A model generated the notes under the pieces. The model was not told where the DNA came from, searched no databases, and saw only the letters and a list, made by a program, of their open reading frames with translations. A stretch of DNA of 64,000 nucleotides from Vibrio variabilis (GTDB lineage: Bacteria > Pseudomonadota > Gammaproteobacteria > Enterobacterales > Vibrionaceae): contig NZ_JYJK01000084.1 in NCBI RefSeq assembly GCF_003263785.1, positions 62,001-126,000 on the forward strand, written 5' to 3'. Shown here in pieces: positions 8,770 to 17,543 of this stretch. Position 1 is the first letter of the stretch; each line of letters starts with the position of its first letter. The position numbers were made by a program, and so were the translations under genes.

Positions 8770-10038
8770 ATGAACAATCTATTTAAAAAAGATATAAACA
8801 ATCACAAAACCCATGCGTTGGGATATGCAATTGGTCAAAAAGGAATGGCGTGTTGCGACCATGAAAAGCCGAGTTACAGCTTACTTAAAGAAGAAATTAG
8901 CTTGCCTGCAGCCGTGATTAAGCGCAGTCACTTAGAAAATAACATGCAGTGGATGCAAAAATTTGCCAACTATCACGGCGTCAAACTCTGCCCACATGGC
9001 AAAACAACCATGACTCCCGAATTTTTCCGTCAGCAGCAGGACTGTGGTGCTTGGGGAGTGACAGTCGCCACCGCCCCACAAGTTGAAGTGGCCGCTCACT
9101 GTGGTATTAGCAATATCATGATGGCCAACCAACTCGTAGGTAAAGCCAACATGGCCATGGTTCATCGAGTACAACGAGATACCGATGCTCGCGTAATAGT
9201 ATGTGTCGACTCAAAGCAAAATATTCAGCAGTTACAGCACTATTTTGAACAGGCTAACAGCTCAATTGACGTTCTGATTGAATATGGCGTTGCTGGCGGT
9301 CGCTGCGGCTGTCGCACAGTCGATGAAGTCGTCGCGCTTGCTCAGTTTATAACAGAGACGCCAAACGTAAATTTGATGGGAATTGAAGTCTATGAAGGCG
9401 TTATACACGCTGGCGATGAAGAAGCCCGTGTACGGCAGTTTCTTGCCAGCACGCTTGAGTTAGCCGGTCAGTTAGTTGCAGACAATCTACTGCCAAAAAA
9501 ACCGATCGTCACAGGAGCTGGCTCTGCATGGTACGACGTGGTCGCGGAAGAATTTGCCCACCTCAACGCCTTTGATGCCATTTTACGCCCTGGTTGCTAC
9601 GTCATTCATGACACTGGTATCTATTTAGACGCCCAGCATAAAGTGATGCAGCGTGCTGAGAAAAACCAAGGTTTTGCCTGTGAGCTTGGAGGCGATCTCT
9701 CTTCCGCTTTAGAGGTTTGGGCGTATGTCATTTCTCGCCCTGAAGCCACAAAAGCCATCATAGGCTTGGGCAAGCGCGATGTGGCATTTGATGCGGGGCT
9801 TCCTATTCCTGAGCGAATCTATCGCGATGGTGAGCAAATAGATACAGCAGGCCTTGTGGCGACGGATGTGATGGATCAACACACATTTATGTCAGTTCCA
9901 GAGGACTGCGATCTCCAAGTTGGTGATATGATTGCCTTTTCAACATCGCACCCTTGCCTAACCTTTGATAAATGGCGCTACATTGCAATTAGCGATGACC
10001 AACATAATGTCGAACATTGGGTCGAGACAGCATTCTAG
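8770..10038 (+). CDS. Fold-type III PLP D-amino-acid dehydratase-like enzyme (DSD1/D-threonine aldolase family)
   Basis: 422 aa from the ATG at 8770 (an in-frame GTG at 8758 is the alternative). The N-terminal alanine-racemase-type barrel contains the PLP-lysine region KLCPHGKTTMTPEFF. The C-terminal beta domain has the metal site STSHPCLTFDKW, whose His-x-Cys matches the zinc ligands of eukaryotic-type D-serine dehydratase. Such enzymes act on D-beta-hydroxy-amino acids and release ammonia through an enamine/imine. D-glucosaminate, with 2-amino and 3-hydroxy groups, fits this chemistry and would give 2-keto-3-deoxygluconate (inference). It is divergent from the deacylase-RidA operon and 10 bp upstream of rpiR. 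Confidence 0.85.
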   Translation: MNNLFKKDINNHKTHALGYAIGQKGMACCDHEKPSYSLLKEEISLPAAVIKRSHLENNMQWMQKFANYHGVKLCPHGKTTMTPEFFRQQQDCGAWGVTVATAPQVEVAAHCGISNIMMANQLVGKANMAMVHRVQRDTDARVIVCVDSKQNIQQLQHYFEQANSSIDVLIEYGVAGGRCGCRTVDEVVALAQFITETPNVNLMGIEVYEGVIHAGDEEARVRQFLASTLELAGQLVADNLLPKKPIVTGAGSAWYDVVAEEFAHLNAFDAILRPGCYVIHDTGIYLDAQHKVMQRAEKNQGFACELGGDLSSALEVWAYVISRPEATKAIIGLGKRDVAFDAGLPIPERIYRDGEQIDTAGLVATDVMDQHTFMSVPEDCDLQVGDMIAFSTSHPCLTFDKWRYIAISDDQHNVEHWVETAF

Positions 10039-10048
10039 AGGGAACATT

Positions 10049-10912
10049 TTGAGCGTAGAAATAGACATTATTTCTCAAATCACGGAGCGCTACAGTGCGC
10101 TTCGTGACGCAGAAAAAAAGGTCGCTGACCTTATCACTGATGATGTGAGCAGCGCTGCCAACGCCAGCATTACAGAACTCGCAGAGCAAGCGAGCGTGAG
10201 TGAAGCCACCATCACTCGCTTTGCAAAAGCGGTGGGGTGCAAAAATGTTCGCGACCTTAAGATCAAACTGGCGCAATCACTCGCGGTTGGTCAGCGCTTT
10301 ATTATTGAGCCTCCGGTTCAAACCGGACATCAAGGTATTTACGAGTCCATCAAACAGGCTTTGGACATCAATCGAGCACTTATTAACGAATCAGACATCA
10401 GCAAAGCAGCAGAACTGCTTCACTCAGCAAGGCAAATCATCGCAATTGGCGTCGGTGGTGGGTCTACCATTACCTCGCAAGAACTACAACATCGTCTATT
10501 TAGACTTGGCTACCCAGTGGTTTCATACAATGATGGGTTACTCACTCGCATGGTGGCGGCAACAGCCGATGCCAACGACGTAATGGTGGTGATATCTGCG
10601 ACGGGTCACACCCCTATCGTGGTTGAGACTGCGGAAACTGCGAAGCAATATGGCGTCCCCGTGATTGCGATTACCCCTTCAGGATCACCACTGGCGAACC
10701 TTAGCGATCTCGTTCTGCCTATCGTTCACAAAGAGACTGATTTTATCTACAAACCATCTGCCTCACGCTATGCGATGCTTGCTTTAGTTGACGTCATCGC
10801 TATGGAGCTCGCAGTGAACCATAAACGCCGCTCTCGCGACCGCCTTCGCCGCTTAAAACTTGCCTTAGATACCCACAGAACGGGAAGTGATCGCCAACCA
10901 CTAGGCGACTAA
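10049..10912 (+). CDS. RpiR/MurR-family transcriptional regulator (HTH + SIS)
   Basis: 287 aa from a TTG at 10049, chosen because AGAGGGA lies 6 bp upstream and the protein then begins at the normal family position (MSVEIDIISQITERYSALRDAEKKVADLI). The N-terminal HTH_6 domain includes SITELAEQASVSEATITRFAKAVGC. A SIS sugar-isomerase-fold domain follows (IIAIGVGGGSTITSQELQHRLFRLGYPV, then VVISATGHTPIVVETAETAKQYGVPVIAIT). RpiR regulators sense phosphosugars or sugar acids such as KDG derivatives or N-acetylmuramate-6-phosphate. It follows the dehydratase gene by 10 bp and probably controls both arms of the divergent locus. Confidence 0.92.
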   Translation: MSVEIDIISQITERYSALRDAEKKVADLITDDVSSAANASITELAEQASVSEATITRFAKAVGCKNVRDLKIKLAQSLAVGQRFIIEPPVQTGHQGIYESIKQALDINRALINESDISKAAELLHSARQIIAIGVGGGSTITSQELQHRLFRLGYPVVSYNDGLLTRMVAATADANDVMVVISATGHTPIVVETAETAKQYGVPVIAITPSGSPLANLSDLVLPIVHKETDFIYKPSASRYAMLALVDVIAMELAVNHKRRSRDRLRRLKLALDTHRTGSDRQPLGD

Positions 10913-10935
10913 TTACTACTTAAACCATCCTCCCC

Positions 10936-10980
10936 ACCAAACATGAACATCTTTTTGAACCAATGTTCATGTTTGGTTCA
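10936..10980 (+). other. Two overlapping, mutually exclusive hairpins
   Basis: A perfect 15-bp inverted repeat (arms 10936-10950 and 10963-10977, 12-nt loop) overlaps a second one of 8 bp (TGAACCAA 10956-10963 and TTGGTTCA 10973-10980). Both use the same right-hand segment. There is no downstream U run. It lies 24 bp after rpiR and about 100 bp before the next start. It could be an mRNA 3'-end hairpin, an attenuator-like switch or a nested protein-binding site. Confidence 0.55.
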
Positions 10981-11082
10981 TATTCCTTAGCGTAGTATCT
11001 CGATATAAAGGAGCGATATCAGTAAAGGATGCCCATAAAGACTCGTCCATTTTTGCATTCGGTTTATTACAAAGAGGTCATT

Positions 11083-11304
11083 ATGAAACAAGCACTCCTA
11101 ACCATTAGCGCACTATTTATCGGTTTTGTGGCAATGATGTTCAGCCTACTAATGGCAATCCCAATGGCTATTGCTGCATTTATCACTGGCAACCGTATTA
11201 AAAAGCAGTTAGACAAAGAATTTGCTCGTCAGCGCGAGGCACAAGGCCAAACCGCAAACGGCAATACTATCGAGGGTGAATATGAAGAAGTTTCGTCCAA
11301 GTGA
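11083..11304 (+). CDS. Small single-span membrane protein
   Basis: 73 aa. Start at the ATG at 11083, with AAAGAGGTC upstream. Residues about 5-35 are strongly hydrophobic (LLTISALFIGFVAMMFSLLMAIPMAIAAFI). A basic, then mixed-charge cytoplasmic-type tail follows (GNRIKKQLDKEFARQREAQGQTANGN). I do not recognise the family. Its last 23 bases overlap the start of the downstream lipoprotein hydrolase gene, so the two are probably translationally coupled and may work together in the envelope. Confidence 0.7.
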   Translation: MKQALLTISALFIGFVAMMFSLLMAIPMAIAAFITGNRIKKQLDKEFARQREAQGQTANGNTIEGEYEEVSSK

Positions 11305-12532
11305 ATCCAAACGCGAAAAACGATCGCGTCATAAGCGAAAACTGGTGGCGTTAGCGTTTTATCTGTCTGCTTTTATTACTGCCGGCATCATTGGCTGCTC
11401 AACGAAGAACGAAAACCCTTCGTTTTCTCATGCGCCGAGCCTGCCTAGCTACCAACAGTCGACTTACCAAGACTATGTTGACGAGACTCAGCAGTGGCTT
11501 GCTGAGAATCGCGCATACAAAACCGATGATCACTCATTAGAAGTCGCACTGAACAGCCCTTTTGAAGTCGTGCCTGAAGATCCAAACGGCAAGGCCGTAC
11601 TGTTAGTACATGGCCTTGGCGATTCGCCCTACTCTTTTCGTGATATCGCTGATCATCTTGCCAAACAAGGTTATCTCGTTAGAGCGATATTACTTCCTGG
11701 CCACGGCAGTAAAGTCGGCGATCTCATTCTGCCAAGCTTTGAAGATTGGCATGGTGTCGTAGAGCACCACACTGCCCTCTTATTGGACGAATATCCATCT
11801 ATTTGGCTCGGTGGCTACTCAACCGGTGCTAACCTAGTGACCAGCAAAGCACTATTAGATGACCGCATTTCTGGGCTTTTGTTGTTTTCCCCAGCGTTTA
11901 AACCGACATCTACCGCTGTCAAATACGCCAGTTTCGCAAGCGTGTTCGTGCAATGGGCAGATAAAGACCCAGAAGACAACATGCTTCGCTACAACTCCCT
12001 GCCAATGAATGGTGCGGCGGTCTATTACGAAACCGTTAGCCAAGTACAAAAACAATTAGATAAACACCAATTCGATAAACCCACGGTGATGGTGCTAAGT
12101 GAAGGCGATAGCGTCGTTGACACAAAAGCAGCGGTAGATTGGTTCAATAGCCATTTTTCAAATCCAAACAACAAGCTGATTTGGCAGGGTGACAATGCGC
12201 CCAAAGGTAGCGGAGCCATCGCTCAAACCATGCGCCTCCCTGAGTTTCGCGTGTCCAATGGCTCGCATATGGGAATGTTGTTTAGCCCAGAGAATCCATA
12301 CTATGGCACCCAAGGCTCAGTGCGTATCTGTGACAACGGCCAACCCGAAGAGGCTTATGTGGCTTGCCTAAATGGAGCGCCAATGTGGTATTCCTCATAT
12401 GGCTATCAAGAGCCAGGGAAAATCCACGCGCGTTTAACTTTTAACCCCTACTTCGACCAAATGTCTGAGATTATTGATAGCGTCATGAACGGTGAACGTC
12501 ATTACGAACAGACAGCCAGTGCAAAGAAATAG
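11282..12532 (+). CDS. Alpha/beta-hydrolase lipoprotein
   Basis: 416 aa from the ATG at 11282, inside the previous gene. A basic N-terminus, a hydrophobic stretch and a lipobox-like IIGC (Cys about 40) suggest lipid anchoring. The hydrolase core is clear: VLLVHGLGDSPYSFRDIADHL (oxyanion strand), nucleophile elbow GGYSTGAN, an acid in VMVLSEGDSVVDTKA, and the catalytic His in SNGSHMGML. This matches serine hydrolases of the monoacylglycerol lipase/carboxylesterase kind. The substrate is unknown. The C-terminal 70 residues, after the His, are unusually long and carry two Cys (RICDNG and VACLNG). Confidence 0.85.
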   Translation: MKKFRPSESKREKRSRHKRKLVALAFYLSAFITAGIIGCSTKNENPSFSHAPSLPSYQQSTYQDYVDETQQWLAENRAYKTDDHSLEVALNSPFEVVPEDPNGKAVLLVHGLGDSPYSFRDIADHLAKQGYLVRAILLPGHGSKVGDLILPSFEDWHGVVEHHTALLLDEYPSIWLGGYSTGANLVTSKALLDDRISGLLLFSPAFKPTSTAVKYASFASVFVQWADKDPEDNMLRYNSLPMNGAAVYYETVSQVQKQLDKHQFDKPTVMVLSEGDSVVDTKAAVDWFNSHFSNPNNKLIWQGDNAPKGSGAIAQTMRLPEFRVSNGSHMGMLFSPENPYYGTQGSVRICDNGQPEEAYVACLNGAPMWYSSYGYQEPGKIHARLTFNPYFDQMSEIIDSVMNGERHYEQTASAKK

Positions 12533-12553
12533 GTAGCGCTCGTTACCTTTTTA
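12531..12553 (+). terminator. Terminator after the hydrolase gene
   Basis: AGGTAGC-gctc-GTTACCT hairpin starting at the stop codon, followed by TTTTTA. Confidence 0.6.
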
Positions 12554-12722
12554 TCCCTTTCCCTCACACTTTTGTCTAGCGGAGCACATTATTGACTGGG
12601 CTTCGTCCAACTCGCTGTAAAATCTACTAATATCGCTATATAGCAGTGCTCAAGTCACGTTTAAGCGTGAGATGATAGAGATAATTTGAGCACATAGTTG
12701 ACAGTCATCAGAGGTCGAAATT

Positions 12723-13373
12723 ATGAAGAAAATAGCAGTCATTCTAAGCGGTTCTGGCGTATTTGATGGTGCTGAAATCCATGAGTCTGTTCTAGCACTG
12801 CATGCCATAGAAAAAGCTGGAGCAACGTGGCACTGTTTTGCGCCAAACGTAGAGCAATATCATGTCATTAACCATATCACCGGTGAAGAAATGGAAGAGT
12901 CGCGCAATGTCTTGGTTGAAGCGGCGCGAATTGCACGTGGCAATATAGAAGATGTCGAAAAACTGAACGTTGACGACTACGACGCGCTGCTTGTACCTGG
13001 CGGCTTCGGTGCGGCCAAAAACCTAACCGACTTTGCCATCAATGGCGCTGAGTGTTCTATTAACGCAAGTGTTGCTTCAGCTTGTCGAGCTTTCAAACAA
13101 GCGAATAAGCCTGCGGGCTACTTGTGCATTGCCCCAGTCATCATCCCTATGATTTACCCAGAATCTGTGTCCGGTACGATCGGCAGCGATACAGGTACGG
13201 CTGAAGGCTTTAACGCACTTGGTGGACGTCATATTGAGTGTTCCGTCGACGATTTTGTCTATGATGAGAACAACAAAGTCCTCTCTACGCCGGCTTATAT
13301 GCTCGCAAACAGCATCTCAGAAGCGGCGAGCGGCATAGACAAACTTGTGAGTAAGCTGGTTTCATTGGCCTAA
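12723..13373 (+). CDS. elbB: ElbB, DJ-1/PfpI-superfamily glyoxalase-like protein
   Basis: 216 aa, the usual ElbB length. The N-terminus KKIAVILSGSGVFDGAEIHESV and the central DALLVPGGFGAAKNLTDFA with GYLCIAPV (nucleophile Cys) are the family hallmarks. ElbB was named as an isoprenoid-biosynthesis protein with amidotransferase-like fold. Glyoxalase activity has been reported for family members, but its physiological role is unsettled. It is a single-gene transcript, ending in a hairpin at 13395. Confidence 0.93.
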   Translation: MKKIAVILSGSGVFDGAEIHESVLALHAIEKAGATWHCFAPNVEQYHVINHITGEEMEESRNVLVEAARIARGNIEDVEKLNVDDYDALLVPGGFGAAKNLTDFAINGAECSINASVASACRAFKQANKPAGYLCIAPVIIPMIYPESVSGTIGSDTGTAEGFNALGGRHIECSVDDFVYDENNKVLSTPAYMLANSISEAASGIDKLVSKLVSLA

Positions 13374-13394
13374 TTGAAAAGCTTCAATCGGTTT

Positions 13395-13426
13395 ACCTAC
13401 ACCAAATGAATTGATTTGGTGTAGGT
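13395..13426 (+). terminator. Hairpin after elbB
   Basis: Perfect 13-bp arms (ACCTACACCAAAT and ATTTGGTGTAGGT) with a 6-nt loop, 22 bp past the elbB stop. A U run is weak, so it is a probable 3'-end hairpin rather than a strong intrinsic terminator. Confidence 0.55.
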
Positions 13427-13564
13427 CACCTTCTTATTGTCAATAATGTGTAACATTCTACTTCCCTCTATCGGCAAAAGTTTCAATCTCCCCCAAGCTC
13501 ACGTACAATATGCGACCTTGTCGACGTGCGACAAACCTAGATTTTACATTTTGGTCTATTGAAT

Positions 13565-15406
13565 ATGCTTAAGTTTTTAAAATCAAAGCTGAGTCCTTAC
13601 TATGAGTTTTGGATCCTCAATGCATTGCTTGCGACGCTCATTGGCGCTCGTTATTTCCTTTACTTTCCAGACTTACCCTTTGATGGACTTCAGTTCTCGT
13701 TTGCTGTAACCAGCTTGTTCAGTCATATGGCATTACTTGCATTAGTCTTCTGGCTTGTGGGTTTGGTCATTTGCTTCTTGCCATTGAAGATTAAGCGACC
13801 TATCTTAGCGCTCATCGCAACCATTGCTCTCGGCTTTTTGTTTGTCGATACCATGGTATTTGGCTTCTACCGATTCCACCTAAATTACCCAGTGCTTTCT
13901 ATGGTAATGTCGGGACAAATCGTTGAATTTCCATGGTCTGCATGGCTAATGCTTGTGGTTGGTCTTGGCGCCGTATTCGCACTTCAGTGGTGGGCTCTAA
14001 GCAAAATGGAGCTTCGCAGCTTCACGTTAACCAAAAAGCTTCGCAAAATATTTTTTCCGCTGTTCATTGCCACCACATTGGCAAGCCACGGTATTCACAT
14101 TTGGGCTGCTGCGAAAACCTACCAGCCAGTCATGTTTGTGAACCAGTATCTGCCGATGTTCTATCCAACAATCGCGAACAGCTTCCTAATTAAAAAGGGT
14201 TGGCTAGACCGCGAAGAGCTAGAAAGAAACCAAGCTAAAGCTCCAAAAGTACAAGGTGGTCTTAACTACCCGCTAAATCCAATTGTTGGTGAAGCACCGT
14301 CACAGCCGAAGAACATCATGTTAATTCTGATCGACTCATGGCGCCCAGATACAGTGACAGCCGAGTACATGCCAACCGTTTACGACTTGTACAACGAAGG
14401 TTTATCATTCGATAAACACTATGCTTCTGGTAACGCGACTCGAATGGGTACATTCGGTCTATTCTACGGTCTACCTGGTCCTTACTGGCATCCAATGCTA
14501 GCAAACCAGCGTCCAGCGCTGTTGATGGATCGCTTGCAAGAACTTAACTACGAGATTGGTGTGTTTACATCGGCACACATCGAGTCACCAGAGTTCAACC
14601 GCACTATCTTCGCCAACATCCCGAATCTTCGTATTCGTGGCAAGAGTAAAGGCAACTCTGCTGATCGTGATATCGAGCTCGTCGACGATTGGATGGCTTG
14701 GTATGACGTTAACAAGTCAAAACCAACCTTCTCGTTCTTGTTCTTTGATGCGCCACATGGATTTATTTTTCCTGCGGATTATGAGCCGAAGTTTGAGCCA
14801 ATGTCTGGCCCAAACAACCCGTTCGTGCGCAGTAACGATTCCGATCCAGAGCCTATTTTCAACCGCTACCGTACAAGTACTCACTTTGTTGACAGCAAAA
14901 TTAAAGAAGTGATTGCCAAGCTAAAAGCGGAAGGCACCTATGACGATACACTGATCGTTATTACCGGTGACCACGCTGAAGAGCTCAATGACAACGGACA
15001 AAACTTCTGGGGTCACAACGGTAACTTCACCGAAGCTCAAATCAAAGTACCGTTTATTATGATTGGTGCTGGCGTCGATAAAGAAGCGAACTTGTGGCCG
15101 AAAGACAAGATGACCACGCACTACGATTTTGTCCCAACCATCATGAAGAACTACCTAGGTGTGACTAACGACATCGAAGATTATGCGGTTGGTGAAGATC
15201 TCTACGGTGAGTTTGTTGATCGCCCTTACACGATTGTTGCAGACTACGGCGACTACGCTGTTGTATCTGAAGATAAGATCTTCTCACTCAAAGGCAACGG
15301 TCTCTATGAAGTAAAAGACGGCACCAACCGACTATTACCAAAGCAAGAGATTGACCACGAGCGTATGCACTACGCCATTGAACTGCTTACCCGCTATACG
15401 GAGTAA
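13565..15406 (+). CDS. YejM/PbgA-like inner-membrane sulfatase-fold protein
   Basis: 613 aa from the ATG at 13565 (in-frame TTG at 13559 also possible; no strong ribosome site). Five hydrophobic segments occupy residues about 15-190 (DUF3413-like). A periplasmic alkaline-phosphatase/sulfatase-fold domain begins at NIMLILIDSWRPDTVTAEYMPTVYD, with the nucleophile-position Thr in ASGNATRMGTFGLFYG and the second metal region VITGDHAEELNDNG and FWGHNGNF. Relatives such as YejM/LapC sense lipopolysaccharide and control LpxC turnover, or move cardiolipin. Unlike enterobacterial YejM, most metal-site residues (Asp, Asp-His, His) appear retained here. The gene is monocistronic and ends in a strong terminator. 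Confidence 0.83.
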   Translation: MLKFLKSKLSPYYEFWILNALLATLIGARYFLYFPDLPFDGLQFSFAVTSLFSHMALLALVFWLVGLVICFLPLKIKRPILALIATIALGFLFVDTMVFGFYRFHLNYPVLSMVMSGQIVEFPWSAWLMLVVGLGAVFALQWWALSKMELRSFTLTKKLRKIFFPLFIATTLASHGIHIWAAAKTYQPVMFVNQYLPMFYPTIANSFLIKKGWLDREELERNQAKAPKVQGGLNYPLNPIVGEAPSQPKNIMLILIDSWRPDTVTAEYMPTVYDLYNEGLSFDKHYASGNATRMGTFGLFYGLPGPYWHPMLANQRPALLMDRLQELNYEIGVFTSAHIESPEFNRTIFANIPNLRIRGKSKGNSADRDIELVDDWMAWYDVNKSKPTFSFLFFDAPHGFIFPADYEPKFEPMSGPNNPFVRSNDSDPEPIFNRYRTSTHFVDSKIKEVIAKLKAEGTYDDTLIVITGDHAEELNDNGQNFWGHNGNFTEAQIKVPFIMIGAGVDKEANLWPKDKMTTHYDFVPTIMKNYLGVTNDIEDYAVGEDLYGEFVDRPYTIVADYGDYAVVSEDKIFSLKGNGLYEVKDGTNRLLPKQEIDHERMHYAIELLTRYTE

Positions 15407-15420
15407 TTGCTAGCTTCAAT

Positions 15421-15455
15421 AAAAAAGCCCTCGCAATATTTTGCGAGGGCTTTTT
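15421..15455. terminator. Bidirectional terminator
   Basis: AGCCCTCGCAA (15426-15436) and TTGCGAGGGCT (15441-15451) flanked by A6 and T5. It serves the converging sulfatase-fold gene and the GH13 gene. Confidence 0.9.
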
Positions 15456-15486
15456 GTATCGGCTCAGTATGTTAAAAGCTACCGAC

Positions 15487-16839
15487 TCAAACCGATACTA
15501 AAACCTCAGCGCTCATTGGTTCGATATGCAGCGCGCCACCAGCCTCTACCACTGCATCAGAAAAGATCGAACTCAGCGCGTTAATTTGATTGAGAGCCAC
15601 CACTTTACTGCGCGATGACTTATTGATCACAACGACGCCTTTGTCACCTCGGCTGAATGCCAACAGATCTTCATTGGCTTCAATGATCTCAGCTGTCGCT
15701 TCATGTACGGTATGATAGAAGTGAATCAACTTAGCAAGCTTAGGATCTTTCCATCCGTCTACCCATCTTGGTAAGCCTTGTTTATTCGTAATGCCGCTTG
15801 GGTCGAGATCGCTGTAAATAAGTGGCACGCCTTCACCACGAGTAAGAATATAGACATACGCCAGCCACTCATCCTGCTCTTTCATGACCATATCACTGAA
15901 GACATCATTGTTTGGAATATCATGCGTCGTCACGAAGGTAATTGAGCGCTCATGCGTCAGAGCCTGACCGAAACAATAAGGGTCAATCAATGAGGTTAAG
16001 CTCCCCTCCTTGGATGAGAAGGCTTCAAAAATGGTTTTGAACAGCGGAAAATCGTACGCGGCTAATCTCGTCTCTTCAAGGTATGGCTGAAGGAACAGTT
16101 CGTACTCTTCCTCGGTCGCACCGCCATCAGTAATAATCTCTCCGAACACATGCATGCCTTCAGTGATCTCATCAGTGAATACCTTCTTAATGTGTTCAAG
16201 AGTAAGGTGCTTGGCCGCATCAATGCGATAGCCACGCACACCAAGATCTTTCATCGCCAATAGATACGCTTGCTGCTGGGCAATCACGTGCTCGCTGGTC
16301 CGCAATGTCGGCAAGCCTGGATCTTCTGGCCCACCGGTCAGGCGGCCATTTTGCACTTCCCAGCGATCCTTCCAGTTTTCGATACCAAACGCTTCAACAA
16401 AATCCTCTTCTGTGAACAGCGGTTTACTCAAGTCACCAAACAGCCTTTGCTGCTCAAAGTAGCTAGGATGCTCTTGATAGCAAGCGATGTCTGATTGACT
16501 TGGGTATTGAAGATCAAGACGCTGGCTTGACTCATTGGCCATGTGATTGAAAACCACATCTATGTATACCCAAATATCGAGTTCATTGAGTGCAGCCATC
16601 ATAGCTTTAAAGTCTTCAGTATTACCGAGTTTGTTATCGATAACGCGATAATCTTGAGGTTGGTACAACTGCCACCACAACACTTCCTTCTCGCCACGGT
16701 AGGACTTCATCGGTGGGGAAACAAGCACTGTCTTGTACCCAGAGGCTTTGATTTCCTGAGCGCGCTCAGTCACTAAAGCGTAGGGCCAATCGAACGCATG
16801 TAGGATCACGTTACTTTGACTGGTGGTTTTGATAGACAT
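15487..16839 (-). CDS. Cytoplasmic GH13 alpha-amylase family enzyme
   Basis: 450 aa without a signal peptide. The four GH13 regions are visible: VYIDVVFNHM (region I), GYRIDAAKHL with the nucleophile Asp (II), HVFGEIITD with the acid Glu (III) and FVTTHDIPNND (IV). The barrel is followed by a short beta domain (ELLAFSRGDKGVVVINKSS). The compact form, with no carbohydrate-binding module, resembles intracellular maltodextrin-hydrolysing amylases. The exact product is unknown. It is a single gene with no maltose genes nearby. Confidence 0.88.
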   Translation of the reverse strand: MSIKTTSQSNVILHAFDWPYALVTERAQEIKASGYKTVLVSPPMKSYRGEKEVLWWQLYQPQDYRVIDNKLGNTEDFKAMMAALNELDIWVYIDVVFNHMANESSQRLDLQYPSQSDIACYQEHPSYFEQQRLFGDLSKPLFTEEDFVEAFGIENWKDRWEVQNGRLTGGPEDPGLPTLRTSEHVIAQQQAYLLAMKDLGVRGYRIDAAKHLTLEHIKKVFTDEITEGMHVFGEIITDGGATEEEYELFLQPYLEETRLAAYDFPLFKTIFEAFSSKEGSLTSLIDPYCFGQALTHERSITFVTTHDIPNNDVFSDMVMKEQDEWLAYVYILTRGEGVPLIYSDLDPSGITNKQGLPRWVDGWKDPKLAKLIHFYHTVHEATAEIIEANEDLLAFSRGDKGVVVINKSSRSKVVALNQINALSSIFSDAVVEAGGALHIEPMSAEVLVSV

Positions 16840-17140
16840 TAGGATCGCCTTTATTAGGTAGAATTACTTCAATTGATAAAATTATAGTGATTGAGGAAAA
16901 CCGCGGCTCATCCTCAACTTGGTTTCTGTTGGTTTAGGCGGTAGGCGTAGAAGAAAATTAACCTTAGAAAATCGCTATAACCACTCAAAGAACTCGATAA
17001 TTCATTGAATTTAAAGAACTAAACAAGAAACATTTTGCAACAACCCCGGCAGTTATCCGAGTTTGCTTTATCGTGAAGCCGTGAGCAACATCACAACGTG
17101 TGAGGAAGGCAGAATACCTCATCTATATGAAACACAATCA
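16840..17140. other. Intergenic stretch
   Basis: About 300 bp between the GH13 gene and the yibL terminator. I see no open frame worth calling. It should hold the promoter of the leftward GH13 gene, but no clear -35/-10 pair stands out. Confidence 0.4.
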
Positions 17141-17172
17141 AAAAAGGCGCACGCTGTTCACGTACGCCTTGT
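17141..17172 (-). terminator. Terminator of yibL
   Basis: Arms AAGGCG and CGCCTT with an inner imperfect CACG/CGTG stem (17144-17170). On the minus strand it is followed by six T. Confidence 0.78.
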
Positions 17173-17186
17173 TGGCTAAAACTGCA

Positions 17187-17543
17187 TTAGAAAGGTTTTG
17201 GTGCGTAGCCTGTCATTACTTTTAACTTTAGCTCTTTACCAATTTTCGTCATTGGGTGAACAACAACCAAGCCTTTCACAGACTTTTTCAGCTTACCCAT
17301 ATCCGCCTGCTCTGCTTTGGTGATTTCACGAGAGAAAGGCATGTCCAGCAAACTTTTACGCTCTTTGTTCATGTCGTAGCTTTGCTTGTGCTTTAGTTGA
17401 GCCAGTTTCTTGGTCATCTTGTCAATTTCATCGGTAAAACGCGAAATCATTTCATTGTCACCACGAGCTTTAGCTCCATTTAGCTTGTGCTTGCACTTAT
17501 CTAGGCGGTTATTCAGTTTCTGGAGTTCTTGTTTCGAGCTCAT
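17187..17543 (-). CDS. yibL: YibL family ribosome-associated protein
   Basis: 118 aa from the ATG at 17543. An upstream in-frame start at 17615 would add 24 non-conserved residues. Lysine-rich and helical: MSSKQELQKLNNRLDKCKHKLNGAKARGD, then a coiled-coil segment and SLLDMPFSREITKAEQADMGKLKKSVKGLVVVHPMTKIG, the conserved YibL (DUF2810) core. E. coli YibL has been found with ribosomes. The function is not established. Confidence 0.88.
   Translation of the reverse strand: MSSKQELQKLNNRLDKCKHKLNGAKARGDNEMISRFTDEIDKMTKKLAQLKHKQSYDMNKERKSLLDMPFSREITKAEQADMGKLKKSVKGLVVVHPMTKIGKELKLKVMTGYAPKPF

Noticed and set aside
7140..10038. A simple D-serine detoxification locus
   Set aside because: Considered for the deacylase, RidA and dehydratase-like genes. 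The co-operonic GH20, porin and symporter, and the SIS-domain regulator, point to a carbohydrate-derived substrate instead. It is not fully excluded.
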